Positions 34,994 through 44,290 of a stretch of DNA of 64,000 nucleotides are shown one piece after another (the first letter of the stretch is position 1; every line of letters begins with the position of its first letter). Position numbers and translations under genes: made by a program. This stretch comes from Bradyrhizobium forestalis. Its GTDB lineage: Bacteria > Pseudomonadota > Alphaproteobacteria > Rhizobiales > Xanthobacteraceae. The stretch is taken from positions 124,001 through 188,000 of the forward strand of contig NZ_PGVG01000007.1 of NCBI RefSeq assembly GCF_002795245.1, in the 5' to 3' direction. The notes under the pieces are model-generated. The model made no database searches. It was not told the DNA's origin and saw nothing but the letters and a program-made list of their open reading frames with translations.

Positions 34994-36816
34994 CAGATCG
35001 TCCCCAGCAGGCCCTGCGGCCTGAACCGCACCAGCAGCAGCAGCACGACGCCGTAGATCAGGATGCGATACTCCGCCGCGATCCGGAAGACCTCGGGCAA
35101 GCCCACCAGCGCCACGGATCCGACGATGGCGCCGACCACGTTGCCGAGGCCGCCGAGGATGACGACTGTCAGCGCCAGGATGGATTGCTGCGTGTTGAAG
35201 GTCTCGTGGTTGATGTAGGAGTAGAGATGCGCGGCGATGCCGCCGCTGACGCCGGCGGCGAAGCCGCCGAAGATGAAGGCGAGCGATTTGTAACGGTTCA
35301 GGCTGAGACCATAGGCGCGTGCGGCGATATCGTCGTCGCGGATGGCGCGGAAACTGCGCCCGAGATGCGAAGTGAGCAGCCGCCCCTGCAGCAGCGCGAG
35401 CGCGACCATCACCACAAGGCTGAACCAGTAGATCGACGTCGGGCTGATCAGGTCATAGCCGAACAGCGATAGCGGCGGGATGCCGGAGATGCCGATCGGG
35501 CCGCGGGTGACGCTCTCCCAGTTCAGGATCACCAGCGAGACGATCTCGCCAATGGCGAGGGTGGCGATCGAGACATAGTGACCGCGCAGGCGGAAGGAGG
35601 GCGAGATCAGGAGCGTGCCGAGCGCAGCGCTCATCAGGCCGCCGCCGATGACAGCGAGGCCGACAGGGACGGAGAGCGCCAGCGACAGCAGCGCAGAGGT
35701 ATAGGCGCCGATCGCGAGCAGCGCGGCATGGCCGAGCGAGACCTGGCCGATCGTGCCTGCAACCAGCGTCAGGCTGAGCGCGAGCATGCCGAGCAGCCAG
35801 GCATTGATCAGGGTCTGGAGCACGTAGAAGGACACCGGGAACAGCGGCAGGATCGCAAATGCCGCAGCCGCGACCGCAAGAGCCCAGCGCGGAATGCGGA
35901 CGGGGCGGCTTGGCGCAATGAAAGTGCCGGTGAGCGGCTCGGGCGGCGCCTGCCGCGCGCTGGCGAACAGGCCGTTCGGCCGCAGCACGAGCACGACGAC
36001 CAGCAGCAGGAACGCGAACAGGTTGCGATAGCTGGTGCCGAACACGGCGACGCCGTAGCTCTCCACCAATCCCAGCAGCAGGCTGCCGATGACGGCACCG
36101 GGTACATTGCCGGCGCCACCGACCACTTCCGCGACGACGCCCTTGAGCGTCGCCTGAAGGCTCATCGCGGTGTCGATCTGATTGTAGTACATGCCCACCA
36201 GCATGCCGGAGACGCCGCCGAGCGCGGCCGCAATGCCGAACACCGCCTGATTGACCCGGTTGACGTCGACGCCCATCTGCATCGCGGCATCGCGGTCCTG
36301 TGAGGCGGCGCGAACCGCCCAGCCGAGCTTGCTGTAGCGTAGGAACACGAACAGCAGCAGCGCGCTGGTGATCCCGACCCCGGCGATGAGCAGATCAAGC
36401 GGGCCGATCGTGCCGCCGCCGAGCTGGAAGCGAATGTCCGGCAGCTGGCTCGGCAGCGCGCGCGGGTTGGGCGAGAAGGTCAGCATCACCAGCTGATCGA
36501 GCACGAAGCTGATGCCGATGGTCGCGAGCAGCGGCGCGATGCGCACCGAGTTCTGCAGCGGGCGCAGCCCGAACCGCTCGAGGATCAAGCCGACCACCGC
36601 CGCTGTCGCCGCCACCACGATGATGGTGAGCGGCAGCGGCGTATGCAGCTGCACCACCGCGACCCAGCCGATATAGGCACCGACCAGATAGATCGAGCCT
36701 TGCGCGAAGTTGATCAGCCGGCTGACGCCGAAGATCAGCGCGAGCCCGACCGCAACGAGGGCATAGACATTGCCGACGATCAGCCCGTTGATCGTGTAGT
36801 CGAGCCAGGAAGACAA
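34993..36816 (-). CDS. Fused LivH-LivM ABC permease
   Basis: Single 607-residue protein that joins the two permease subunits of a branched-chain-type importer. Residues 1-290 are LivH-like ([40 protein letters not shown]). Residues 310-607 are LivM-like ([58 protein letters not shown]). A short Pro-rich linker near 290-305 separates the halves. It lies between the binding protein (gap 56) and livG. Confidence 0.92.
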   Translation of the reverse strand: MSSWLDYTINGLIVGNVYALVAVGLALIFGVSRLINFAQGSIYLVGAYIGWVAVVQLHTPLPLTIIVVAATAAVVGLILERFGLRPLQNSVRIAPLLATIGISFVLDQLVMLTFSPNPRALPSQLPDIRFQLGGGTIGPLDLLIAGVGITSALLLFVFLRYSKLGWAVRAASQDRDAAMQMGVDVNRVNQAVFGIAAALGGVSGMLVGMYYNQIDTAMSLQATLKGVVAEVVGGAGNVPGAVIGSLLLGLVESYGVAVFGTSYRNLFAFLLLVVVLVLRPNGLFASARQAPPEPLTGTFIAPSRPVRIPRWALAVAAAAFAILPLFPVSFYVLQTLINAWLLGMLALSLTLVAGTIGQVSLGHAALLAIGAYTSALLSLALSVPVGLAVIGGGLMSAALGTLLISPSFRLRGHYVSIATLAIGEIVSLVILNWESVTRGPIGISGIPPLSLFGYDLISPTSIYWFSLVVMVALALLQGRLLTSHLGRSFRAIRDDDIAARAYGLSLNRYKSLAFIFGGFAAGVSGGIAAHLYSYINHETFNTQQSILALTVVILGGLGNVVGAIVGSVALVGLPEVFRIAAEYRILIYGVVLLLLVRFRPQGLLGTI

Positions 36817-36872
36817 ACGATGATCCCCGCGTCGAGAGAAGAGCGGCCGGAGCGACCGCTCCGGCCATCAGG

Positions 36873-38030
36873 TCAGGTCGGCTTGCCGTCCCAGAGCGCG
36901 AACTGGCCCTTGCGCACGACGAGCTCGGCGTTCATCGCGCCCTTGACGCGGCGGCTCTCGACGTCGAACGTCGCCTGGCCGAAGATGACGCTGGAGACGT
37001 CCTTCACCTTGGCGAAGGCGTCGCGGATGGCGCGGCGGTCGGTGCCGCCGATCTTGACGACGGAGGCCGCCATGTTCATCGCATCATAGGAATAGGCGTT
37101 GAAGGCGTCGGGCTCCTGACCGTTGTACTTGGCCTTGAAGCCAGCGATGAATTTCTTGACCTCGGGTCTGGGATCCTGGGGGAAATAACGCGTGCCGAGA
37201 TGGACGTCCTCGACCGCCTCGCCGCCGAGCTCGAGGAATTTCGGCGAGTACACCGAGCTTGCCGCGCAGATCGTCTGTTTCAGACCGACCTGGCGGGCCT
37301 GGCGCGCGATCAATGCGCCGTCCGAATAATAGGAGATCAGGATCAGCCCGTCGGGATTGGCGTCGCGCACGCGCACGAGCGTGGAGCGGAAGTCGCGCTC
37401 CTCCGCGATGTAGCCCTCGGTGACCGCGATCTCCGCGCCGTAGTCCTTGGCCGCCTTGACGAAATGATCGCGGCTGGTGCGGCCCCAATCGGTGTTGAGG
37501 TGCAGCACCGCAAGCTTCTTCAGGCCGAGCCGCCTCACGGCATAGGACGCTAGCAGCGGCTGCTCGTCGGCCTGGCTCACGGACGTGCTCCACATGAAGT
37601 CGCCGCCCTTGGTGAAATCGGGATGTGAGTTGGTGAAGCCGAACTGCACAAGGCCGCCGCGCTGATAGATCGGGGAGGCCGCCATCGAGGCGGGACTCGA
37701 GAAATCGCCGAGCTCCAGGACGATGCGGGGATCGGAGACGAATTTCTGGGCGATCGCCACCGACTGGCGCGGATCGCTCTGGCTGTCCTCGAACTGGTAG
37801 GCAAGCTTGCGGCCATTGATGCCGCCGGCGGCGTGAATCTCGTCGAGCGCGAGGTCAAAACCCTGTTTCCACTGAGCGCCATATTGCGCATTCGGGCCCG
37901 TGAGGGGACCGCTGACGCCGAGCAGGATCGGCTCGGAGGACTGCGCCAGCGCGGCGCGCGAGAAGGCTGCTCCGGCCACCATGGCGGCGAGAGAGCCCCT
38001 GACCAGGGTACGGCGATCAATGTTGCTCAT
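36873..38030 (-). CDS. Branched-chain-type ABC substrate-binding protein
   Basis: Periplasmic binding protein of 385 residues. Start at 38030 (MSNIDRRTLVRGSLAAMVAG) is preceded by GGAG at suitable spacing. The RRTLVRG leader resembles a Tat signal. The mature part is LivJ-like: EPILLGVSGPLTGPNAQYGA, QWKQGFDLALDEIHAAGGIN, and a hinge-spanning fold with AYSYDAMNMAASVVKIGGTD. With the CMD/AhpD-like and monooxygenase genes upstream, the ligand is probably the substrate of that pathway rather than an amino acid; this is inference. Confidence 0.9.
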   Translation of the reverse strand: MSNIDRRTLVRGSLAAMVAGAAFSRAALAQSSEPILLGVSGPLTGPNAQYGAQWKQGFDLALDEIHAAGGINGRKLAYQFEDSQSDPRQSVAIAQKFVSDPRIVLELGDFSSPASMAASPIYQRGGLVQFGFTNSHPDFTKGGDFMWSTSVSQADEQPLLASYAVRRLGLKKLAVLHLNTDWGRTSRDHFVKAAKDYGAEIAVTEGYIAEERDFRSTLVRVRDANPDGLILISYYSDGALIARQARQVGLKQTICAASSVYSPKFLELGGEAVEDVHLGTRYFPQDPRPEVKKFIAGFKAKYNGQEPDAFNAYSYDAMNMAASVVKIGGTDRRAIRDAFAKVKDVSSVIFGQATFDVESRRVKGAMNAELVVRKGQFALWDGKPT

Positions 38031-38089
38031 GCACGGCTCCATCCACTCAATGTTGAAACAAGCAGCAATTCTTGTGCCGGTGAGATTGC

Positions 38090-38665
38090 CTATTTCGAGG
38101 GCTCGCCGAGCGACAGCATCAGCCGGTTCGCCCAGTTGAAGAACGAGGCGCCGTTGATGACGTCGACGATCTCGGCATCGTCGAGACCGACGCGGCGCAG
38201 CTCCGCGATATTGTCAGGACCGAACGCGATCGGCGTTTCGGCCAATGCCACCGAGGCCTTGACCACCGCGTTCCAGCGTTCGCCGAGATCGGCACCAACG
38301 CCCTCATCCAGCAGGCGCTGCACGTCGTCGCGGCGCTTGGAATAAGTGCTGGCGAAACGCGCATGCACGGAGGCGCAATAGATGCAGCCGTTGTAGCGCG
38401 AGGTCGCAGCCGCTGCGAGCTCGCGCTCGGCGCGGGGCAGGCCGTCGGCCACGTTGTAGAAGATGTCCTTGTCGGTCTTGGTGCGGGCTTCGAGGACCTC
38501 AGGGTCGCGCACCAGCAGGCGGAAATAGTCCGACTTGGCACGGGCGCGGTCGACGAGACCGGCGTAATGGCGCTCGGTCAGCTCGGCCTCGGGCAGCGGA
38601 TCGATCCACGAGACCCAGCCGAGCTCATCCTGGGTGAAGACGACGGGCGGATTGACGGTGCTCAT
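38090..38665 (-). CDS. AhpD/CMD-like protein, Avi_7169 type
   Basis: A 191-residue protein of the carboxymuconolactone decarboxylase/alkylhydroperoxidase-D fold. The redox motif is CIYCASVHARFAST (CxxC at about 102-105 with the downstream His), as in AhpD peroxidases. The leader VFTQDELGWVSWIDPLPEAE is typical of the alkylhydroperoxidase subfamily I know as Avi_7169 (TIGR04030). It overlaps the next CMD gene by 4 bases. The pair usually accompanies the luciferase-like monooxygenase of the KPN_01858 type. Confidence 0.8.
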   Translation of the reverse strand: MSTVNPPVVFTQDELGWVSWIDPLPEAELTERHYAGLVDRARAKSDYFRLLVRDPEVLEARTKTDKDIFYNVADGLPRAERELAAAATSRYNGCIYCASVHARFASTYSKRRDDVQRLLDEGVGADLGERWNAVVKASVALAETPIAFGPDNIAELRRVGLDDAEIVDVINGASFFNWANRLMLSLGEPSK

Positions 38666-39276
38666 GATTGGGCCTCCGACGCGCTTGCCGCTGCGAGCAT
38701 GCGCAAGCCGCTGACGACGCGCACCTGAAACGACAGGAACGCAACGAGCTGAGAGAACGTGACGATGCCGGCGGTCGACCAGCCTGCGGCCAGCAGCGTC
38801 TTCATGTCGGCGGATGCGGCATCGCGCGGGCGGAACACCAGCAGATGCGCATGCTCGAGCGCCGCGACCAGCCGGTTGCCGAGCCCGGGCTTGCGCTCGG
38901 CACTGACGCGGTAGATCAGCCCGGCCTTGTCCTCGACCGATAACGGACCGGCCGGAAAGGCGCCGTATGGGCCCGACGTCTTGCCGCGCTCGATCTCGGC
39001 CTTGATCGCTTCGAGCAAAGGCGCGCCATCCACGTTCGCGGCAAGCTTCTCGCGATAGAAGGCGGCGACGGGGGACTCGCCGTGGAGCCCGGTCACGAAG
39101 GCCGCGACCGCGGCGCGTTCGGCCAGCGAAAAATCGCCGGCGTCGATCGGCTCGAACAGCGAGAGATAGCTCTTCTGCGCGTTCTCGCGCGCCTGCAAGC
39201 GGCGCGCGCGGATGGCGTCCAGCGCCGATCCCGGCTCGATCCCGGCGAGCGTGTCGATGATATCGTTCGTACTCAT
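38662..39276 (-). CDS. CMD-domain protein, Avi_7170 type
   Basis: A 204-residue CMD-fold protein without the CxxC pair of its neighbour. It has AGIEPGSALDAIRARRLQAR, FSLAERAAVAAFVTGLHGES and AALEHAHLLVFRPRDAASAD. It matches what I recall of the Avi_7170 family (TIGR04029). Thirty-three bases separate it from the monooxygenase gene. Likely a non-redox partner or lyase; role unknown. Confidence 0.75.
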   Translation of the reverse strand: MSTNDIIDTLAGIEPGSALDAIRARRLQARENAQKSYLSLFEPIDAGDFSLAERAAVAAFVTGLHGESPVAAFYREKLAANVDGAPLLEAIKAEIERGKTSGPYGAFPAGPLSVEDKAGLIYRVSAERKPGLGNRLVAALEHAHLLVFRPRDAASADMKTLLAAGWSTAGIVTFSQLVAFLSFQVRVVSGLRMLAAASASEAQS

Positions 39277-39309
39277 CAGTCAGCCTCATCCAATTCCGTA
39301 AAGTCGCGG

Positions 39310-40347
39310 CTAGCCCGCCAGCGCCACGTCGGGTGCGGCTGTCCTGATCCAGCCCAGCGCCGGGGCCACCTTCTCGGCGGCCAGCTCGATCGAGCGCAGG
39401 ACATAGGGATGCGGCGCATCGACCGAATGCACCTGGAACACGAGATCGGTCACCCGCTCCAGCGTGGCGTCGGTGCGGAGCGAGGCGATCACTTCGTCGG
39501 CGGCGCCGACATGGGTGTCGAACGCGGTGATCATCTCTTCCAGCGTTTCGCCCGGCTTGGCGTGGCCGCCCTTGAGGAACTGCGGCAGCGCGCGGCGCAG
39601 TCCGATGTCGGCGAGGCGCATCGCCTCACGATGGTCGTCGGCGACGAAGACGCTGCGCGAGGCCATGATGCGCGGCTCGCAGCCCGGCGGCAGCGCTGCG
39701 AGATAGGCGTCGATGATCGGATTCTGGATCTCGGCCAGCGTCGCCTTCGGCGCGTCCTTATAGCGCGGCTGGGCGCGCGAGAGCAGGAGGCCGTCGCCGG
39801 CCTTGCCGGCCCGGGCGCCGCCGGCGACGGAGAATGTCGCCTGCCAGATGCGCTTGTCCAATTGCGGCCGCTGCGGATAGAGCGTGTCGCCGCCATCGAG
39901 CGGCTTGCCGGTCAACGCCGCACGGACGACCGCCAGATTGCGCGCAAAGATCTCGTTGCGCTGGGCGCTGTCGAGGCCGAAGGCGGCAAAGGCGGACGGG
40001 TTGCCGCCGGTGCCGACGCCGAGCTCGAAGCGGCCGTTGCAGAGGAGATCGAGCACCGCGGCATCCTCCGCCACCCTCACCGCGTTCTCCAGCGGCAGCG
40101 TCACGATGCCGGTGCCGAGGCGGATGCGCGAGGTCTGCGCTGCGACGTAACCCAGGAAGGTGAAGGGCGACGGCAGGCCGCCCTCGCGCTCGTGGAAATG
40201 ATGCTGCGCGATCCATGCGGAATCGAGCCCCGCCTGCTCGGCGCGAACGATCTGCTCGGCGGCGAAGCGATATCGCTCGGCGGCCGGGGCCTCGTCGAGG
40301 AGCCGCGTGAAGAATCCCAGGCGTTTCAGGTTTGCAAAGCGTTTCAT
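39310..40347 (-). CDS. Luciferase-like FMN monooxygenase, KPN_01858 type
   Basis: Flavin-dependent (LLM class) oxygenase of 345 residues. Start at 40347 (MKRFANLKRLGFFTRLLDEA); an upstream extension is less family-like. TIM-barrel features are AAEQIVRAEQAGLDSAWIAQ, HHFHEREGGLPSPFTFLGYV, SRIRLGTGIVTLPLENAVRV and FELGVGTGGNPSAF. The sequence resembles the putative FMN-dependent family called KPN_01858 (TIGR04027), which sits with the two CMD genes and an ABC transporter. Substrate unknown; a sulfur-containing compound is plausible because of the MetQ-like neighbour. Confidence 0.85.
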   Translation of the reverse strand: MKRFANLKRLGFFTRLLDEAPAAERYRFAAEQIVRAEQAGLDSAWIAQHHFHEREGGLPSPFTFLGYVAAQTSRIRLGTGIVTLPLENAVRVAEDAAVLDLLCNGRFELGVGTGGNPSAFAAFGLDSAQRNEIFARNLAVVRAALTGKPLDGGDTLYPQRPQLDKRIWQATFSVAGGARAGKAGDGLLLSRAQPRYKDAPKATLAEIQNPIIDAYLAALPPGCEPRIMASRSVFVADDHREAMRLADIGLRRALPQFLKGGHAKPGETLEEMITAFDTHVGAADEVIASLRTDATLERVTDLVFQVHSVDAPHPYVLRSIELAAEKVAPALGWIRTAAPDVALAG

Positions 40348-40486
40348 ACGACCCCTGTCGGGCGAGAATGGCCACGGCCCGATGATGTCGGTTGCCGCAG
40401 CTCCAGACAAGCGGACATTGCGCAAGGCTCATACGCAAGGCTGCCCGCCGGATCGTCCTTACATGGACTTTACGCAGGCAAACTGC

Positions 40487-41269
40487 CTACCAGCTCGGCA
40501 GCACCGCGCCCTTGAACTTGGTCAGGACGAACTCCTTGACCTCGGGCGTGTGATAGCTGTCCACGAGAATCTTGACCCAGGGCTTGTCCTTGTCGGCCGT
40601 GCGCACCGCGATCAGGTTGACATAGGGCCCCTTCGGATCCTCGCGCAGGATCGGATCCTTGACCGGATCGAGGCCGGCCTGGGTTGCATAATTGGTGTTG
40701 ATCGCGGCCGCGTCGACGTCGTCGAGCGCGCGCGGCGCCTGCGCCGCGTCGACCTCGATGAATTTCAGCTTCTTGGGGTTCTCGGTGATGTCGAGCACGG
40801 TCGGCTTGAACCCGACCCCGTCCTTCAGCTTGATCACGCCCTTGTCGCGCAGCAGCAGCAGCACGCGGCCGCCATTGGTCGGGTCGTTCGGGATCGAGAC
40901 CTTGCCGCCCTCGGGGATGTCGGCGAAGGCCTTGTGCTTCTTCGAATAGACGCCGATCGGGAAGTTCACGGTCAGGCCGACCGCCTCGATCTTGTAGCCG
41001 CGATCGGCCTTCTGGTTGTCCAGATAAGGCTGGTTCTGGAACGAATTGGCCTGGATCTCGCCGGCATCGAGCGCGGCGTTCGGCACCACGTAATCGGAGA
41101 ACTCGAGCAGCTGGATGTCGAGCCCATTCTTCGCCGCGATCGGCTTCACCGCTTCGAGGATCTGCGCATGCGGGCCTGGCGTCACGCCGATCTTGATGGT
41201 CTCGGCTGAAGCTCCGGCCGACCACGCGGCCAGCACGGCGGAGAGAATCAGGGGAAGGCGAAACGACAT
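40487..41269 (-). CDS. MetQ/NlpA-family ABC binding protein
   Basis: Periplasmic binding protein of about 260 residues. Start at 41269 (MSFRLPLILSAVLAAWSAGA) follows GGAG; an in-frame ATG at 41281 is possible. A signal peptide ends ASAE, without a lipobox Cys. The mature part TIKIGVTPGPHAQILEAVKP, QANSFQNQPYLDNQKADRGY and KVSIPNDPTNGGRVLLLLRD matches MetQ. No metN or metI genes are adjacent, so it may serve another permease or share the cluster's transporter. About 140 bases separate it from the monooxygenase. Confidence 0.88.
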   Translation of the reverse strand: MSFRLPLILSAVLAAWSAGASAETIKIGVTPGPHAQILEAVKPIAAKNGLDIQLLEFSDYVVPNAALDAGEIQANSFQNQPYLDNQKADRGYKIEAVGLTVNFPIGVYSKKHKAFADIPEGGKVSIPNDPTNGGRVLLLLRDKGVIKLKDGVGFKPTVLDITENPKKLKFIEVDAAQAPRALDDVDAAAINTNYATQAGLDPVKDPILREDPKGPYVNLIAVRTADKDKPWVKILVDSYHTPEVKEFVLTKFKGAVLPSW

Positions 41270-41587
41270 CTTGGTCTCCATGGAATCTGCGGTAACGGAA
41301 CCGTATTCCCTTTTCTGCGCTGCGAAATCAATGAAATGGAAATCCATATTGGCCGGCCATCGCGGGCAGCCCTTCTCCAATCGGCCTCAAACGGGAAACG
41401 ATTGCGAAGAGGCGGCAACCTGCACGACGAGCGTGACGGCATCGCGGCAAAGCGGCGCAGCCCCCGCGCACCGGTCTCGGAGCGCCGAAGATCCGGGCTC
41501 CCCTCTTTGACTCCACCACGCCCGGCGTGCTGAGTTAGAGTGCACGCAGCCAGTGACGACGTTTCTTCGCGAGGTGGAGGTCATCTG
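41270..41587. other. Divergent intergenic region
   Basis: About 320 bases between the MetQ-like gene and the peptide-type binding protein gene. GGAACCGTATTCC (41297-41309) is a short interrupted palindrome that could be an operator for the MetQ-like gene. No riboswitch fold was recognised. Confidence 0.4.
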
Positions 41588-43375
41588 ATGAACGAGAACG
41601 AAATCCGCAATCTGGTCGCGGAGGTGAAGCAAGGCACGTTGTCGCGACGCTCGTTCATCCAGAAGGTTGCCGCGATCGGGATCGCCGCACCGATCGCGAG
41701 CCAAATCCTGGTCTGGCACGACGTGGCGATGGCGGACGCCACGCTGCCGTACAAGCCGACCAAGGCCGGCGGCGGCGGCACGCTCAAGATCCTGCTCTGG
41801 CAGGCGCCCACCCTGCTCAATCCGCATTTCGCCCTCGGCACCAAGGATCAGATCGCATCGCGCGTCTTCTTCGAGCCGCTCGCCGGCTGGGACAAGGAGG
41901 GCAATCTCATCCCCTGCCTGGCCGCCGAGGCTCCGACCAAGGCGAACGGCGGCCTTGCGGCCGACGGCATGAGCGTGATCTGGAAGCTGAAGCGGGGCGT
42001 GACATGGCATGACGGCAAGCCCTTCACCGCCGACGACGTCGTCTTCACCTGGCAGTATGCCGCCGACCTTGCCACCGCGGCCTACACCACGGGCTCCTAC
42101 AAGGATATCAAGGTCGAGAAGCTCGACGACCACGCCGTCAAGGTGATCTTCCGGGCGCCGACGCCGTTCTGGGCCGATCCGTTCGTCGGCTCGGTCGGGA
42201 TGATCCTGCCAAAGCATCATTTCGGCGACTATGTCGGGGCCAAGTCGCGCGAAGCGCCGGGGAATCTGAAGCCGGTCGGCACCGGCCCATATAAATTCGT
42301 CGAGTTCAAGCCGGGCGACATGATCCGCGCCGAGCGCAATCCCGACTACCACATCAAGAACCAGCCGCATTTCGACCTGCTCGAAATCAAGGGCGGCGGC
42401 GACGCGGTGTCTGCGGCGCGCGCCGTGCTGCAGACCGGCGAATACGACTTTGCCTGGAACATGCAGGTGGAGGAGGAGGTCCTCAAACGCATGGAGGCAG
42501 GCGGCAAGGGCAAGCTCGACATCACGCCGTCAGGCAATGTCGAGTTCATCATCCTCAACACGACGGACCCCTGGACCGAGGTCGACGGCGAGCGCTCGAG
42601 CGTCAAGACCAAGCACCCGACGCTGTCCGATCCCGCCGTTCGCCGCGCGCTCAATCTCCTGATCGACCGCGATTCGATCCAGAAGTTCATCTACGGCCGC
42701 GGCGCCATCGCCACCGCGAGCTTCGTCAACGCGCCCAAGCAGTTCAAGTCCCCGAGGCTGAAATACGCGTTCGACATCGACAAGGCCAACAAGATCCTCG
42801 ACGAGGCCGGCTGGACCAGGGGCGCGGACGGCATCCGCGAGAAGGACGGCAAGAAGCTCAAATACGTGTTCCAGACCTCGACCAACGCCCCGCGGCAGAA
42901 GACCCAGGCCATCATCAAGCAGGCCTGCCAGAAGGCCGGCATCGAGATCGAGATCAAGGCGGTCACGGCCTCGGTGTTCTTCTCCTCCGACGTCGGCAAC
43001 CCCGACACCTATTCGAAATTCTACGCCGACATGGAGATGTACAACACGACGCAGCCGCAGCCCGATCCGGAGCGCCTGCTGAACCAGTGCGTCTCCTGGG
43101 AGATCGCCACCAAGGACAACAAATGGCTGGGCCGCAACAATTCGCGCTATTCTGATCCCGAAGCCGACAAGGCCTACAAGGCCGCGCAGAACGAGCTCGA
43201 TCCCGTCAAGCGCGCCGCGCTGCTGATGAAGGTCGACGAGATCTTCTGCGAGGCCCACGTGTTCCTGCCGCTGCTCTCGCGCCACATCGTCAATGCCGGC
43301 GCCAACAACCTGATGATCGACATCTCGGGCTGGGACACCATCACGTGGAATCTGGCGGCGTGGTATCGGAGCTGA
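41588..43375 (+). CDS. Family-5 ABC substrate-binding protein, Tat-type
   Basis: Peptide/opine-type (SBP_bac_5) periplasmic binding protein of 595 residues. GGAGG precedes the ATG at 41588 by 9 bases. The leader LSRRSFIQKVAAIGIAAPIA is a twin-arginine signal. The mature domain has TLKILLWQAPTLLNPHFALG, the family motif WHDGKPFTADDVVFTWQYAA and PVGTGPYKFVEFKPGDMIRA. No permease genes follow, so it either uses a distant transporter or its partners are outside the window. It diverges from the MetQ-like unit. Confidence 0.92.
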   Translation: MNENEIRNLVAEVKQGTLSRRSFIQKVAAIGIAAPIASQILVWHDVAMADATLPYKPTKAGGGGTLKILLWQAPTLLNPHFALGTKDQIASRVFFEPLAGWDKEGNLIPCLAAEAPTKANGGLAADGMSVIWKLKRGVTWHDGKPFTADDVVFTWQYAADLATAAYTTGSYKDIKVEKLDDHAVKVIFRAPTPFWADPFVGSVGMILPKHHFGDYVGAKSREAPGNLKPVGTGPYKFVEFKPGDMIRAERNPDYHIKNQPHFDLLEIKGGGDAVSAARAVLQTGEYDFAWNMQVEEEVLKRMEAGGKGKLDITPSGNVEFIILNTTDPWTEVDGERSSVKTKHPTLSDPAVRRALNLLIDRDSIQKFIYGRGAIATASFVNAPKQFKSPRLKYAFDIDKANKILDEAGWTRGADGIREKDGKKLKYVFQTSTNAPRQKTQAIIKQACQKAGIEIEIKAVTASVFFSSDVGNPDTYSKFYADMEMYNTTQPQPDPERLLNQCVSWEIATKDNKWLGRNNSRYSDPEADKAYKAAQNELDPVKRAALLMKVDEIFCEAHVFLPLLSRHIVNAGANNLMIDISGWDTITWNLAAWYRS

Positions 43376-43496
43376 CGGGAGCTCGGCGAGAACTCTCATA
43401 TCCGGACAAGCTGCAAACGCATCGCGCATGGAATCCCTTCCACTGTGTGCTCCAGATCACAGCAGAATAACGCCCCCTCCCCTACAAAGATCGGGC

Positions 43497-43580
43497 ATGG
43501 CCGCAAACAAGGTAACGGCGGTACGCACAAGGCTGGGAAGACGATCAACAGCTACGGACTTTGCGACGCCGCCAGGGTGA
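43497..43580 (+). CDS. Possible 27-residue small ORF before a terminator
   Basis: ATG at 43497 opens a 27-codon frame (MAANKVTAVRTRLGRRSTAT, then DFATPPG) that stops in the loop of a strong terminator at 43568. No good Shine-Dalgarno is present, and the product has no known family. It may be the body of a small RNA rather than a protein gene. Confidence 0.3.
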   Translation: MAANKVTAVRTRLGRRSTATDFATPPG

Positions 43581-43606
43581 AGAACCCGGCGGCTTCTTCT
43601 CTTTTT
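43568..43606 (+). terminator. Strong rightward intrinsic terminator
   Basis: GCCGCC(A)GGG (43568-43577) pairs with CCCGGCGGC (43585-43593) around a 7-base loop and is followed by TTCTTCTCTTTTT. It lies about 190 bases after the family-5 binding protein gene and would end that transcript or a separate small RNA. Confidence 0.85.
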
Positions 43607-43615
43607 GCAGACTCG

Positions 43616-43702
43616 CAAGGATGGGTGAGCGAAGCGAAACCCATCAATATATCCCGAACGCTGACGCATGATGGGTTTCGCAAGGGCTCTACCCATCCCA
43701 CG
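43616..43702. repeat. GATGGGT palindromic repeat
   Basis: Two hairpins: GGATGGGTGAGCG...AAACCCATC (43619-43645) and GATGGGTTTCGC...CTACCCATC (43669-43697), on the same GATGGGT/ACCCATC theme. This is a common intergenic repeat in Bradyrhizobium as I recall it. Confidence 0.5.
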
Positions 43703-43726
43703 CACCACCACTTCGAGTCGGTGCCT

Positions 43727-43912
43727 CTAGTGCCACGTCGTGTCCGCTTCGACGATCACCACTCTGATTTCGGGGTCTTCGGCCGTGTTGCAAGCGCAGG
43801 GCATGCCCTCGCCGCAGCGGCAGCCGCCCAGCTTCTCGCTCCAGACCCGGAGCGGATGGTTTTCGCAGACCCATCCGAGACCCTGGCAGAACGGGCAGGT
43901 CTTGTCGGTCAC
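43727..43912 (-). CDS. Cys-rich small protein
   Basis: A 61-residue protein starting with GTG, which overlaps the DUF2934 stop as GTGA. It carries seven cysteines: CPFC, a Cys in WVCENHPLRVWS, then CRC and CAC (GGCRCGEGMPCACN). The pattern looks like a zinc-binding ribbon, and similar short proteins annotated hypothetical are common in Bradyrhizobium. The coupled start to the DUF2934 gene suggests a joint function, which is unknown. Confidence 0.7.
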   Translation of the reverse strand: MTDKTCPFCQGLGWVCENHPLRVWSEKLGGCRCGEGMPCACNTAEDPEIRVVIVEADTTWH

Positions 43913-44070
43913 AGCGTATCCGGCGTCCGCATCGTGCTCGACTTGTCCTCGTTGCGCAGCTCCTGCTCGGCCGCGCGCCAAAACTCCTCTTCGCGGCCTT
44001 CGGGTTCGCCGGCTTGCTCCCACAATCGGTGCGCGCGTTCTCGGATGGCTTGCTCGGTCGGCTCGGACAA
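43909..44070 (-). CDS. DUF2934 small protein
   Basis: A 53-residue DUF2934 protein. TTG at 44070 follows AGGAGG by 5 bases and gives SEPTEQAIRERAHRLWEQAG, EPEGREEEFWRAAEQEL, the family core. A longer frame from 44178 adds an Arg/Pro-rich extension without support. The unit continues into the Cys-rich gene by overlap. Function unknown. Confidence 0.75.
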   Translation of the reverse strand: MSEPTEQAIRERAHRLWEQAGEPEGREEEFWRAAEQELRNEDKSSTMRTPDTL

Positions 44071-44290
44071 TTGCACCTCCTGCGTGGGAAGCACGGCCCC
44101 ACCCTGGGGGGTACGGGGGGCTTGGAGGCGGGGCCGTGCAGGCCAGCCATCGGCGGCGACGCTGGCCCGCGGAGTCAATCTTCGACCATATGCAAGAGTT
44201 CCTGCGCGCCGGGCGCCGCCGGGCGGAATTCATTCTGACCGACGAACCTGCGGCTGGCCTCGGTTGTCGGGTGCTGGAACGCGAATTGGC

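Noticed and set aside
41297..41309. GGAACCGTATTCC palindrome as a definite operator
   Set aside because: Short and interrupted, single copy; noted only within the intergenic description.
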